Part shown: positions 26,080 to 35,994 of the stretch, in pieces
Position numbering within the stretch: position 1 is the stretch's first letter
Layout: each line of letters opens with the position of its first letter
Assembly (NCBI GenBank): GCA_903896015.1
Contig: CAITWF010000082.1
Coordinates: 1 to 64,000, forward strand
Direction: 5' to 3'
Length of the DNA stretch: 64,000 nucleotides
Origin: an uncultured Opitutia bacterium
Lineage (GTDB): Bacteria > Verrucomicrobiota > Verrucomicrobiia > Opitutales > Opitutaceae
Position numbers and translations under genes: made by a program
The notes under the pieces: generated by a model
Seen by the model: the letters and a program-made list of their open reading frames with translations, nothing else
What the model was told of the DNA's origin: nothing
Databases searched by the model: none

Positions 26080-27897
26080 ATGAATGCTTCGCCCCTGCTC
26101 CGTGTTTCGCTCCTTGGTTTGCTGTGCGCGCTCGGCCAGCCAAACGCCCTCACCGCGCTGCCGACGCCGTGGACCGCGAAAGTCGATCCGGTGGCGCCGT
26201 GGCCGGAATATCCGCAGCCACAGTTGCAGCGCGACGCATGGATCAATCTCAACGGCGCGTGGGATTACGCCGTCCGCGCGCGCGATGTCGCCGCGGCGCC
26301 GGCGACGTTCGACGGAAAAATCCTTGTGCCCTTCGCGATTGAGTCGGACTTGTCCGGCGTAAAGCGACGTGTCGCGCCCGGCGAACGACTGTGGTATCAC
26401 CGCACTTTCACCGCTCCCGATCTTGCGGGTGGCAAGCGGCTGATGCTCCACTTCGGCGCGGTCGATTGGCAGGCGGATGTCTTCGTCAACGGCCAGGCGC
26501 TGGGCCGTCATGAGGGCGGTTACGATCCCTTCTCCTTCGACCTCACCGGCGTGCTGAAAAAGGGCGGCGAGGCGCAAGAGTTGGTCATCGCCGTGTGGAA
26601 CCCGATCGACTCCGGTGCGCAGCCGCGCGGTAAGCAGCAGCAGAAGCCGGGCGGCATCTGGTACACACCCGTCACCGGCATTTGGCAGACCGTTTGGCTC
26701 GAACCCGTCGCCAACGCGCGCATCAGCGGCGTCATGCTCACCCCCGACTTCGATCGCGGCTCGGTCGCGGTCAAACTCGACACCGCCGGCCCGCGCGACG
26801 GCGCGCACGCGGAAATTGTCGTGTCAGCGAACGGCCAGCGCATCACCTCGGCGACCGCCGAGGATCTTGCCGCCGCCATCACGATCGTGGTGCCACAGCC
26901 GCACGCATGGTCGCCCGACGATCCGTTTCTTTACGACGTGGAGGTCACTTATCGCGTCGGCGAGAGCGTCGATCGCGTGAAAAGTTATTTCGCGTTGCGC
27001 AAGGTCGAGGTGCGCCGCGCGCACGACGGATTCGATCGGATTTTTCTCAACAACGCGCCGCAGTTCTTGATCGGGCCGCTTGATCAAGGCTGGTGGCCGG
27101 ACGGACTCTACACGGCGCCGACGGACGAGGCGCTACGCTGGGACGTCGCGACGATGCGCTCAATGGGCTTCAACGTCGCGCGCAAGCACGTGAAGGTCGA
27201 GCCCGCGCGCTGGTATCGGCACTGCGACGAACTTGGCCTGATGGTGTGGCAGGACTTGCCTTCGGCGATGCGCATGGGTGTGCCCGCCCATCGCGTCGCA
27301 AGCGGTCAGGCAATCGATGGCGTGTTTTCTCCGGAGGACGACGCGCAGTTCCGCCGCGAGTTGCGCGGGCTCGTGGAAAATTTCCGCTGCTTCCCTTGCA
27401 TCATCGCGTGGATACCTTTCAACGAGGGCTGGGGTCAGCACAACACCAACGACATTCTCGCGTGGACCAAGCGCCTCGATCCCACGCGGCTCGTCGACGG
27501 CCCGAGTGGCTGGAGTGATCTCGGTTTCGGCGATCTGCTCGACAAGCACGAGTATCCCGGGCCGGGGATGTTTCCGGCACAAGGCGGGCGTGCGAGCGTA
27601 CTCGGCGAGTTCGGCGGCCTGGGCCTGCCGATCGAAAATCATCTTTGGCAACAGGACAAGAACTGGGGCTACCGCTCGATGAAGGATCGCGACGATCTCG
27701 CGCAGCGCTACGGCGCCCTCATCGCGAATCTGCCCGCACTGATCGATCGCGGGCTCTCCGCCGCGATCTATACACAGATCACCGACGTGGAGATCGAGGT
27801 GAACGGCCTCGTGACCTACGATCGGCAGGTCGTGAAAATTCCAGCCGAGAAGCTCGCGGCCCTGCATCGCGACCTCACGTCGCCGAAGAAAAAGTAG
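26080..27897 (+). CDS. GH2-family glycoside hydrolase (beta-galactosidase/glucuronidase-like)
   Basis: 605 residues with a signal peptide (MNASPLLRVSLLGLLCALGQ). The three GH2 domains follow in order. The sugar-binding jelly roll has LWYHRTFTAPDLAGG and VDWQADVFVNGQALGRHEGGY. The Ig-like domain runs from about 230. In the TIM barrel the acid/base Glu is in PFNEGWGQHN and the nucleophile Glu in VLGEFGGLGLP. The ARKHVKVEPARWYRHCDELG segment matches a GH2 subgroup common in Bacteroidetes and Verrucomicrobia. Substrate is not deducible; a beta-linked galactoside or glucuronide is likely. The stop codon lies inside a GTAGGGC repeat word. Confidence 0.88.
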   Translation: MNASPLLRVSLLGLLCALGQPNALTALPTPWTAKVDPVAPWPEYPQPQLQRDAWINLNGAWDYAVRARDVAAAPATFDGKILVPFAIESDLSGVKRRVAPGERLWYHRTFTAPDLAGGKRLMLHFGAVDWQADVFVNGQALGRHEGGYDPFSFDLTGVLKKGGEAQELVIAVWNPIDSGAQPRGKQQQKPGGIWYTPVTGIWQTVWLEPVANARISGVMLTPDFDRGSVAVKLDTAGPRDGAHAEIVVSANGQRITSATAEDLAAAITIVVPQPHAWSPDDPFLYDVEVTYRVGESVDRVKSYFALRKVEVRRAHDGFDRIFLNNAPQFLIGPLDQGWWPDGLYTAPTDEALRWDVATMRSMGFNVARKHVKVEPARWYRHCDELGLMVWQDLPSAMRMGVPAHRVASGQAIDGVFSPEDDAQFRRELRGLVENFRCFPCIIAWIPFNEGWGQHNTNDILAWTKRLDPTRLVDGPSGWSDLGFGDLLDKHEYPGPGMFPAQGGRASVLGEFGGLGLPIENHLWQQDKNWGYRSMKDRDDLAQRYGALIANLPALIDRGLSAAIYTQITDVEIEVNGLVTYDRQVVKIPAEKLAALHRDLTSPKKK

Positions 27898-27910
27898 GGC
27901 GCGCCCAACG

Positions 27911-27990
27911 GTAGGGCGCATTATCCCTGACGCGCCGCTCAGGGCATTCGCCCACCGAGGGCGCGGCGGATTAACGAAAACCCGCCCTAC
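27911..27990. repeat. Palindromic intergenic repeat with GTAGGGCG ends
   Basis: The element starts GTAGGGCG and ends CGCCCTAC. Inside is a stem CCCTGA/TCAGGG (27925-27930 with 27939-27944). Extra GTAGGGC words lie on both sides (27894 and 27993). The terminal word is shared with the right end of the element inside dnaE2 at 37865-37935, which indicates a family of mobile palindromic repeats. Confidence 0.55.
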
Positions 27991-28076
27991 CCGGTAGGGC
28001 TCGGCGGCACCGTCGCGCACATGCTAAATCGCGGCGAATTCATGCGATTCGTCATAAGCATGAGCGATTCTCAAGT

Positions 28077-28092
28077 TGGCATTGCGTTTGCT
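28077..28092 (+). promoter_or_regulatory. Sigma-54 promoter of amt-glnK
   Basis: TGGCAT-N5-TTGCT, with GG at 28078-28079 and GC at 28090-28091 separated by exactly ten bases, is the -24/-12 pattern of RpoN promoters (consensus TGGCAC-N5-TTGCA/T). It lies about 63 bp ahead of the amt start, consistent with nitrogen-responsive control of ammonium uptake. Confidence 0.85.
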
Positions 28093-28154
28093 AATTGGGG
28101 AGCGTTCCACCGTCGCGGGCTTCCACCCGCGCGTTCCACCGCAATCAAACGTCT

Positions 28155-30028
<1,874 letters not shown>

Positions 30029-30059
30029 GCCCCACGCTCCTTCTGACGAAACTGCTTCA

Positions 30060-30092
30060 GCCGACGGCGCCCCGCGCGCCGTCGGCTTTTTT
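30060..30092 (+). terminator. Intrinsic terminator of amt-glnK
   Basis: A perfect 10-bp stem GCCGACGGCG/CGCCGTCGGC with a seven-base loop is followed by six T, then CTTTTTT. It lies 31 bp after the glnK stop and closes the operon. Confidence 0.92.
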
Positions 30093-30140
30093 CTTTTTTG
30101 GATGCAACGCGAACTCCGGCGACGCGTCTCTGCGGGTGTC

Positions 30141-32108
30141 ATGCCTCGCCTCACCCCTTGCCTGGTTTTTCTCGCACTCAGTTCCGCCACCTTCGCGGCA
30201 ACCTTTCCGAAGCCGAATCCGGACAAAACTTTCGCTGATCAAAAGGTCTTCGATGCCGCGGGCCGCCCTTGGCGCGCAGCGCAGGAAGACTGGGCAGGCG
30301 CCAAGCAACGCGTCGCCACCGATCCGGCATGGACTGCGTGGCTCACGCGCGAACGCGCGAGCGTCGATGCCTGGATCGCGAAGCACCATGATCACGTCGA
30401 GTGGGCCGGCGGCTGGTCGCACGACGGCGTGAGCCCCGTCGACGGCTCCGAGTTGATCTGGACCGAGAAGATCCCGCGCGAGGAAGCGCAAACGATCAAG
30501 AGCCGCGCCGGCGACGACGTCCAAATCACCGATCTAATCTTTGCCTGGTGGGTCGTCGAGTTTCGCGGTCGGCATGTCGATACGATGAGCCGCGCCGCCT
30601 CGCTTTACCGGCTCACCGGCGACGAGCGTTATGCCGCGTGGGTTGCCGGCCAGATGGATTTTTACGCGAACAACCTCGCCACGTGGAAGACGCTCCCGAC
30701 CGCGAAGAACTCCCCGCTCTTCTGGCAGACGCTGACCGAGGCCTCGAACCTCGTGAAGTTCACCAACGCCGTTCGCCTGCTCGGTGACTACGTCGCGAAG
30801 GACCGGCTCGCGCAGTGGCGGGAGAAATTTTTCGCGCCGGAGGTGAAGCACCTCAACGCGACGTTTCAGAACATCCACAACATCGCCACCTGGCAGCGTT
30901 GCGCGGTCGCACAGGTGGCGTTGCTCTTCCACGATGAGGCGATGTGGCGCGACGCGCTCGACAGCAAGTTCGGTCTCCGCGCGCAGATGGATCAGGGCAT
31001 CACGAGCGACTACCTCTGGTATGAGCAGTCGCTCGGCTACAACAATTTTGTCGTGCAGGCCGTCTGCACGCTTTTCAAGGCCGCGGGCGTCGCCGGTCGC
31101 GCCGCGGAGCTCGCGCCCGAGATGATGACCGCGGAAAACCTGATGCTGAGCCCCCTCTACCTGCGTTTCCCCAATGGCCAGCTACCCAATCCCGCCGACA
31201 ACAAAGGCATCCCCACCGCGCCGAACCGCGACGTCTACGCGTCGGTCTACCGCGTCTTCCCCACCGTGATCGGCCTCGAAGCGATCGCCGGACGCCGCGA
31301 CTGGGAAACACTCCTCGATCCGCCACCCGCGCCGCCGCACGCCTCCTCACTGCCCGCGATCACGAGCCGCAACTTCGAATCCACGCGCATGGCCCTGCTC
31401 AAGTCCGGCGGCTGGCAGGTCTTTTTCCACTACGGACAGCTCACGCGCTCGCACGTCGAGGCCGAGGCGCTCAACTACTCCGCGTTCTACGGCGACACCG
31501 ACATCACGCACGATCCTGGCGTCGTCGGCTACGGTTCGCCGCTCTATAAGGGCTACTATCAGCGTGGCCTCAACCACAACGTCCCACTCGTCAGCGGCGA
31601 GGGCCAGGAGCCGCCCAAGTCCGGCGAGCTTCTCGCCTACTCCGAGTCGCCCGCGAGCGTTGCCGCCGCGCAGCCCGACTATCGCAAGGACTCCCGCGCC
31701 CGCCGCTCACTCGCGATCGACGGCAACAACTTCGTCGACACCGCCACGATCGAAAGCCGCGATGGTCAGCCGCTGAAACTCGGCCTCGCGCTACACGTGC
31801 AGGGCAAAGTGAAGCTCGCTGACACCTTCGGCGCCGACAAAGCCTTTGCCGCCGGACGCCCCGAACCGTTCAAGTATTGGCGCAACGTCAGTGGCGCGAA
31901 TTTCCACGATCGCGCGGAGTTCGATGTCGATTACGGCAAAGGCGTCATCGTGCACGTCACGCTCACCGCCCCGGGTGACTTCAAACTCTGGCACGGCTCG
32001 TCCCCCGACGTCCCGCCGAAGCGCCGCGACAGCTTTTATCTCGAACTCGCCGCCCCGGCAGCGAGCGCCACGTTTACGACGACGTTTGCACCCACGGCGA
32101 AACCGTAG
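30141..32108 (+). CDS. Secreted heparinase II/III-family polysaccharide lyase
   Basis: 655 residues from MPRLTPCLVFLALSSATFAA (signal peptide); the open frame upstream overlaps glnK and is spurious. The N-terminal alpha-toroid has the alginate-lyase-type segment NIHNIATWQRCAVAQVALLF and SDYLWYEQSLGYNNFVVQAV. The C-terminal heparinase II/III beta-sandwich has HYGQLTRSHVEAEALNYS, DITHDPGVVGYGSPLYKGYY and HNVPLVSGEGQ. The architecture matches uronate-polymer lyases of the PL15, PL17 and PL39 kinds. Alginate or a related polyuronate is the likely substrate, but the exact family is not resolved here. It has its own transcription unit after the amt-glnK terminator. Confidence 0.82.
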   Translation: MPRLTPCLVFLALSSATFAATFPKPNPDKTFADQKVFDAAGRPWRAAQEDWAGAKQRVATDPAWTAWLTRERASVDAWIAKHHDHVEWAGGWSHDGVSPVDGSELIWTEKIPREEAQTIKSRAGDDVQITDLIFAWWVVEFRGRHVDTMSRAASLYRLTGDERYAAWVAGQMDFYANNLATWKTLPTAKNSPLFWQTLTEASNLVKFTNAVRLLGDYVAKDRLAQWREKFFAPEVKHLNATFQNIHNIATWQRCAVAQVALLFHDEAMWRDALDSKFGLRAQMDQGITSDYLWYEQSLGYNNFVVQAVCTLFKAAGVAGRAAELAPEMMTAENLMLSPLYLRFPNGQLPNPADNKGIPTAPNRDVYASVYRVFPTVIGLEAIAGRRDWETLLDPPPAPPHASSLPAITSRNFESTRMALLKSGGWQVFFHYGQLTRSHVEAEALNYSAFYGDTDITHDPGVVGYGSPLYKGYYQRGLNHNVPLVSGEGQEPPKSGELLAYSESPASVAAAQPDYRKDSRARRSLAIDGNNFVDTATIESRDGQPLKLGLALHVQGKVKLADTFGADKAFAAGRPEPFKYWRNVSGANFHDRAEFDVDYGKGVIVHVTLTAPGDFKLWHGSSPDVPPKRRDSFYLELAAPAASATFTTTFAPTAKP

Positions 32109-32157
32109 GCCGCCGTTCTTCACCGGATCGTCAGGAATTAGGCTGATGTCCGTTTGA

Positions 32158-33234
32158 TCAAACCGATGTCGTGGACCGCCGCCTCAGTTGCCCGCACGCC
32201 GCGTCGATGTCCGGGCCACGCGATCGGCGAAAGTGCGCGACGATTCCGCGCGTGCGCAGCTCGGCGACGAAGGCCTCCGCTGTCTCGTCCGTCGTCGGCT
32301 CGTAGCTGACGCCGCGCAGACTGAGGCCGGTCGGGTTGTAGCGCAGCAAATTGACGTGCATGCGACGCGCGCCGACGACGGATGCCAGCGTGCGCGCGTG
32401 TTCGACCGAATCGTTCACACCCTTGAGCAGGCAGTATTGGATCGTCACGGGCCGGCCGCGCTTCGCCTGAAACCGATCGGCGGCGGTGAGAATTTCCGCG
32501 ATGGCGAAGCGTTTTCCCATCGGGAGGAGCGACGCGCGTGTGGCGTCGTCGGGCGCGTGGAGCGAGACGGCGAGGTTTACGTTGAGGCCGGTTGCGGCGA
32601 GCGCGTCGATGCCCGGCACAATGCCGACGGTCGAGACGGTGACCTGCCTCCAGCCGAGCGCGCCGAGCGGGTTGTCGGCGATGCGGCGCACGGCTTCGAG
32701 CACGTGATCGAGATTCAGCAGCGGCTCGCCCATGCCCATGAACACGACCGTCTGCAACCGCCGGCCCGCCACGCGCGCTTCGTGTCGTAGCGCGAGAAAC
32801 TGCTCCACGATTTCGCCGGCGGTGAGGTTACGCTCGAAGCCGGTCTTCGTCGTAGCGCAAAAATCGCAGCCCATCGCGCAGCCGACCTGCGAGGAAATGC
32901 ACCCCGCCGCTCGGTCCGCGCGAAAATCCGGCATCAGCACCGACTCGACCGTGCGCCCATCGCCGAGCTTCAGCAGAAGTTTAGTGGTGCCATCCGCCGC
33001 CACCTGCCGCACCGCGAGCGACGCCGCGCCGGGCGCGAGTTCGACGCGCAACCGCGCCAGCAAGTCAACGGGCAGCGCGAACCCCGGCCGCCCCGATTCG
33101 CCTGCCCGATCGATCTCGCCGCCGCTCTCGTAATACGCCCGCAGCACCCGCGCCGCATGCGACGGCTTCGCGCCCCACGCAGCGAATTGCTGCTGGAGTT
33201 CGGGCAAACTGAAATCGGCCAGGGCGCGTGACAC
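32158..33234 (-). CDS. rlmN: 23S rRNA (adenine-C2) methyltransferase, RlmN type
   Basis: 358 residues from a GTG (VSRALADFSLPELQQQ). The open frame runs to 33525 but upstream codons overlap a different gene. The radical-SAM cysteines are in CAMGCDFC. VVFMGMGEPLLNLDHVLEAV, VTVSTVGIVPGIDALA and the C-terminal HVNLLRYNPTG are RlmN signatures. A second conserved Cys needed for the methyl-Cys mechanism is near the C-terminus (DAACGQLRRR). It methylates A2503 of 23S rRNA, and in some species A37 of tRNAs. Confidence 0.88.
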   Translation of the reverse strand: MSRALADFSLPELQQQFAAWGAKPSHAARVLRAYYESGGEIDRAGESGRPGFALPVDLLARLRVELAPGAASLAVRQVAADGTTKLLLKLGDGRTVESVLMPDFRADRAAGCISSQVGCAMGCDFCATTKTGFERNLTAGEIVEQFLALRHEARVAGRRLQTVVFMGMGEPLLNLDHVLEAVRRIADNPLGALGWRQVTVSTVGIVPGIDALAATGLNVNLAVSLHAPDDATRASLLPMGKRFAIAEILTAADRFQAKRGRPVTIQYCLLKGVNDSVEHARTLASVVGARRMHVNLLRYNPTGLSLRGVSYEPTTDETAEAFVAELRTRGIVAHFRRSRGPDIDAACGQLRRRSTTSV

Positions 33235-33339
33235 GCCGCGCAGCCACGCAGGGAAACCGCCCGATGCCAAGCGCGCGCGAAGACGACGCCGTCGCTCTTC
33301 ATTCGAGCCATGCGCACCCCGTGAAAATTCGCTTACTCG

Positions 33340-33780
33340 ATGAACAACGAAGCCAATCAATTTGACCGGCCGAGAGACGAAGAATTCGATAGGGTGCTCC
33401 AGTCGGTCTTCGATCTGCCACTGCGGGAATTCGCGCAAGCACTCAAACATTTGGCTGCGCTGTCGGCCGATGAACGAATCGAGTTTTCCCATGATGAGTT
33501 CGCTCGGTCGCTGAGCGAACTCCAAGAAATGCTTCCCCGCATGACCAAGCTTTTTTTGGGTGAAGAGGCAGCGGAATTTGAGCGAGTTCGCATCGAGGAG
33601 CCGTTGCCCGTGCTAATCGAGAAGCTGAAAAACTTCCCGGCCGAAGGGCTAAACGAATCCGGCCGCTTTCTGATCAAATCGACTTTGGAGACCCTGGAAG
33701 GGGTGGCGGATTTGACTGGCAGCCTCATCCAATCATACGCCGCCCGCGAAAATCTTCGAAGGCACGAATCCGGAAGGTGA
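33340..33780 (+). CDS. Orphan helical protein of unknown function
   Basis: 146 residues, highly charged and predicted mostly alpha-helical (REFAQALKHLAALSADERIE, EFARSLSELQEMLPRMTKLF, STLETLEGVADLTGSLIQ). There is no signal, membrane segment or known motif. Its base composition is clearly AT-richer than its neighbours and it uses codons rare elsewhere in the window, which suggests transfer. It is divergent from rlmN with about 105 bp between the starts. I do not recognise the family. Confidence 0.6.
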   Translation: MNNEANQFDRPRDEEFDRVLQSVFDLPLREFAQALKHLAALSADERIEFSHDEFARSLSELQEMLPRMTKLFLGEEAAEFERVRIEEPLPVLIEKLKNFPAEGLNESGRFLIKSTLETLEGVADLTGSLIQSYAARENLRRHESGR

Positions 33781-33807
33781 AGCATGAAACCCCGTTTCCT
33801 TGGCAAT

Positions 33808-33996
33808 TTACGGGCCGTTTCGCACAGGGTGGCCGTTCTCGCTCATCAAGCGGTAAATGACCCGTATCGCCTCGTCGCGCAACTCCTCGGCGTTGAGGCC
33901 GACGTAGCGGTCGACGCTCGCCTGGTAATAGGCCCAGAAGTTCGTGACGTTGCCGCCACCTGAGAAGGTGACCGCCGTCCCACCCCTCGTCTTCAC
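33808..33996 (-). pseudogene. Probable gene fragment
   Basis: A 62-codon frame with strongly genome-like codon use ends in TAA. It reads AVTFSGGGNVTNFWAYYQAS and LNAEELRDEAIRVIYRLMSE. Just upstream the sense continues better in another frame (MRQIFREDEGWD), as if a frameshift separates two pieces. There is no good start. This is best read as the decayed tail of a gene; the family is unknown. Confidence 0.3.
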
Positions 33997-34276
33997 GGAA
34001 TATCTGTCGCATTTTACCGCTCGAAATGTCCGTGCTCTGATTTTTTCCCTCGTAATTTTTCGAGATAGGGTGGGACACCGCGCGACATCGCAAATGCGAC
34101 ATGATTTTTTTGCGCGACAAGATCACCCTTGGCACACGCGCGGCGGTGATTTCATAAGTCTTTGGTCTTAGCTTTTCTTCGAGCTAATTCGGCTTCGTCG
34201 CGCGATTCTTCAAATGCGACAACTATTCTGTGAAGACTCACCGACCGCAAACAAAGGGTTGCATTTCCGCGCGTCT

Positions 34277-34292
34277 GTGTTCACTTGAACAC
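34277..34292 (+). promoter_or_regulatory. LexA-binding site (SOS box) at lexA
   Basis: GTGTTCACTTGAACAC is a perfect 7-2-7 palindrome containing TGTTC-N4-GAACA, the motif reported for Verrucomicrobia LexA. It ends one base before the lexA ATG, so bound LexA would block initiation of its own operon. Confidence 0.85.
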
Positions 34293-34293
34293 T

Positions 34294-34917
34294 ATGACCG
34301 ACAATCCTTCTCTCACAGCCCGTCAGCAGCAGGTTCTCGATTTCATCCACGCCCATCAACGCGAAACCGGCGTGTCCCCCTCGCTCCGCGAAATCCAGGC
34401 GCACTTCGGCTTGGCCAGCCCGTTCGGCGTCCAGCGCCATGTGGATGCGCTCATCGAAAAAGGCGCGCTTCAGCGCCTCGCCGGCAAGGCCCGCGGCCTC
34501 CTCCACCCCGCGCACCATCCCGGCAGCGCGCTCGTCAACATCCCCGTGTTCGGCGTCATCCCCGCCGGCCTGCCGACCGATGCCGTGCAGGAAGCCGACA
34601 CCCACATCTCCGTCGACGCCGCGTCGCTCGGCGTCCGCGCCAACGCCAAGCTCTTCGCCCTCCGCGTGCGCGGCGACTCCATGATCGGCGCCAACATCGT
34701 CGAGGGCGACGTCGTCTTCCTCACCCCGCGCGAGCCGCGCCCGCTCGACATCGTCGCCGCGCTGATCGACGGCGAATCGACCTTGAAACGTTTTCTCCTG
34801 CAACGCGGCCGCGCCTTCCTCCGCGCCGAAAACTCGCGCTACCCCGATCTCATCCCGAGCACCGAGCTGATTATCCAAGGTGTGATGGTCGGCCTCCTCC
34901 GCACCGGCACGTCCTGA
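34294..34917 (+). CDS. lexA: LexA SOS repressor
   Basis: 207 residues from MTDNPSLTARQQQVLDFIHA. The winged helix-turn-helix is residues about 1-65 (GVSPSLREIQAHFGLASPFG, VQRHVDALIEKGAL). The autocleavage site reads AG in VFGVIPAGLP. The Ser of the Ser-Lys dyad is in VRGDSMIGANIVEGD and the Lys in ESTLKRFLLQRG. RecA-ssDNA stimulates self-cleavage and derepression. It is preceded by its own SOS box and is first gene of a same-strand cluster with imuA, imuB and dnaE2, so the error-prone repair genes are probably under its direct control. Confidence 0.93.
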   Translation: MTDNPSLTARQQQVLDFIHAHQRETGVSPSLREIQAHFGLASPFGVQRHVDALIEKGALQRLAGKARGLLHPAHHPGSALVNIPVFGVIPAGLPTDAVQEADTHISVDAASLGVRANAKLFALRVRGDSMIGANIVEGDVVFLTPREPRPLDIVAALIDGESTLKRFLLQRGRAFLRAENSRYPDLIPSTELIIQGVMVGLLRTGTS

Positions 34918-34932
34918 ATCAACTTCGATCGG

Positions 34933-35016
34933 TTAACCGCAGATTGCGCGGATCACGCAGATATCAATCCCGAGCCGCCGGGCTCTTCCGCGATCATCCG
35001 CTCCATCCGCGGTCAA
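34933..35016. repeat. AACCGCAGATT-type intergenic repeat
   Basis: The left end TTAACCGCAGAT and right end ATCCGCGGTCAA are near-perfect inverted repeats (10 of 12). Inside lie tandem GCGCGGAT and ACGCAGAT words. Phrases of this AACCGCRGATTACGCGGAT kind recur between genes in many Verrucomicrobia and Planctomycetes. It sits between lexA and the next small ORF without a terminator. Confidence 0.5.
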
Positions 35017-35040
35017 AAAACTCCGTCCCCTTTTCAAACC

Positions 35041-35208
35041 ATGAAACTCAAACTCTTCACCAAGCCCGCCCCGCGCCGTCCGCTCCGCTTTACCCTGCTC
35101 GATCTTCACACCACGGGCGTGATACAGGTTTTCCGCACGCACTCATTCTTCCGACTCTGGACTCCGCTCCGCGAAACCATCGACGCCGATCAGGATTTCG
35201 CGAACTGA
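35041..35208 (+). CDS. 55-residue protein in the lexA-imuA cluster
   Basis: ATG to TGA encodes 55 residues beginning MKLKLFTKPAPRRPLRFTLL and ending RETIDADQDFAN. It has a basic N-terminus, a beta-like centre (LLDLHTTGVIQVFRTHSFF) and an acidic tail. Codon use matches the genome and it lies between lexA and imuA on the same strand, so it is likely SOS-controlled. I do not recognise it. A small SOS-induced partner or inhibitor is imaginable but unsupported. Confidence 0.5.
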   Translation: MKLKLFTKPAPRRPLRFTLLDLHTTGVIQVFRTHSFFRLWTPLRETIDADQDFAN

Positions 35209-35292
35209 GTCTGCCTGGGGGCGACCGCGTGCACTCCAGCTCCAGCTCCGTGTCCGCCGTCCTCTGTTCGCTGGCCTCCGTTCTTCTCGTCC

Positions 35293-35937
35293 ATGGCCAC
35301 GGCGCCCGAAAAACTGGCGGAGCTTCGGCGCAAGCTCGCCGAAAAATTTCCCACCGCGCCGCGCGCCGCCGCGCGCGCGCTGCGCACTGGCCTCGCCGCC
35401 ATTGACGACACTGCGGGCGGCCTCCCGCTCGGCGCCGTGACCGAGATCGTCTGCACCGCGCCAAGCTGCGGCAGCCATCTGCTCCTCGAACAACTGCTCG
35501 CCGCCACCCGCGCCACGCGCACCCGCGTCGCCCTCGTCGACGCCGCCGACTCCTTCGATCCGTCTTCGTTTCCCGTCGATCTGCTTGCGCATCTCGTATG
35601 GGTCCGCTGCACACCCGCCACCGCGCTCACCGCCACCGATCTGCTCACGCGCGATGCCAATCTCGGGCTCGTTGTCCTCGATCTGCGCCATGCCTCCGAC
35701 CGCGAACTCCGCCTCACGCCCTCCCGCTCGTGGTATCGCCTCCAACGCGCCGTCGAGCCCACCGATCTCGCCCTCGTCGTGATCACGCCGCACGCCACTG
35801 TGCCGAGCGCGCAACTCCGCTTCACCCTCAACACCTCGCACGCCACCACTGCCCTCGCCTGCGAACGCCCCGCGCTCTCCACCGCCCTCACCCCCGCCCT
35901 TCAGCGCCAGCGACGGCAGATCGCCGCCACCGCCTGA
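35293..35937 (+). CDS. imuA: ImuA, RecA-like accessory protein of translesion synthesis
   Basis: 214 residues. The RecA/SulA-like core is recognisable: LRTGLAAIDDTAGGLPLGAVTEI replaces the usual start of a RecA fold, with a degenerate Walker A (CTAPSCGSHLLLEQLL). VALVDAADSFDPSSF and LGLVVLDLRHASDRELRLTP follow. ImuA family proteins work with ImuB and DnaE2 in SOS-induced mutagenesis, probably by linking the polymerase to RecA. Order lexA-ORF-imuA-imuB-dnaE2 matches the known cassette. The start is the ATG after TCGTCC. Confidence 0.88.
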   Translation: MATAPEKLAELRRKLAEKFPTAPRAAARALRTGLAAIDDTAGGLPLGAVTEIVCTAPSCGSHLLLEQLLAATRATRTRVALVDAADSFDPSSFPVDLLAHLVWVRCTPATALTATDLLTRDANLGLVVLDLRHASDRELRLTPSRSWYRLQRAVEPTDLALVVITPHATVPSAQLRFTLNTSHATTALACERPALSTALTPALQRQRRQIAATA

Positions 35938-35994
35938 TGAAAATTTTTCCGCGCTTCCGTTTTTCCACTCTCTTGTCCGTCCGCCTCCGTCTCC

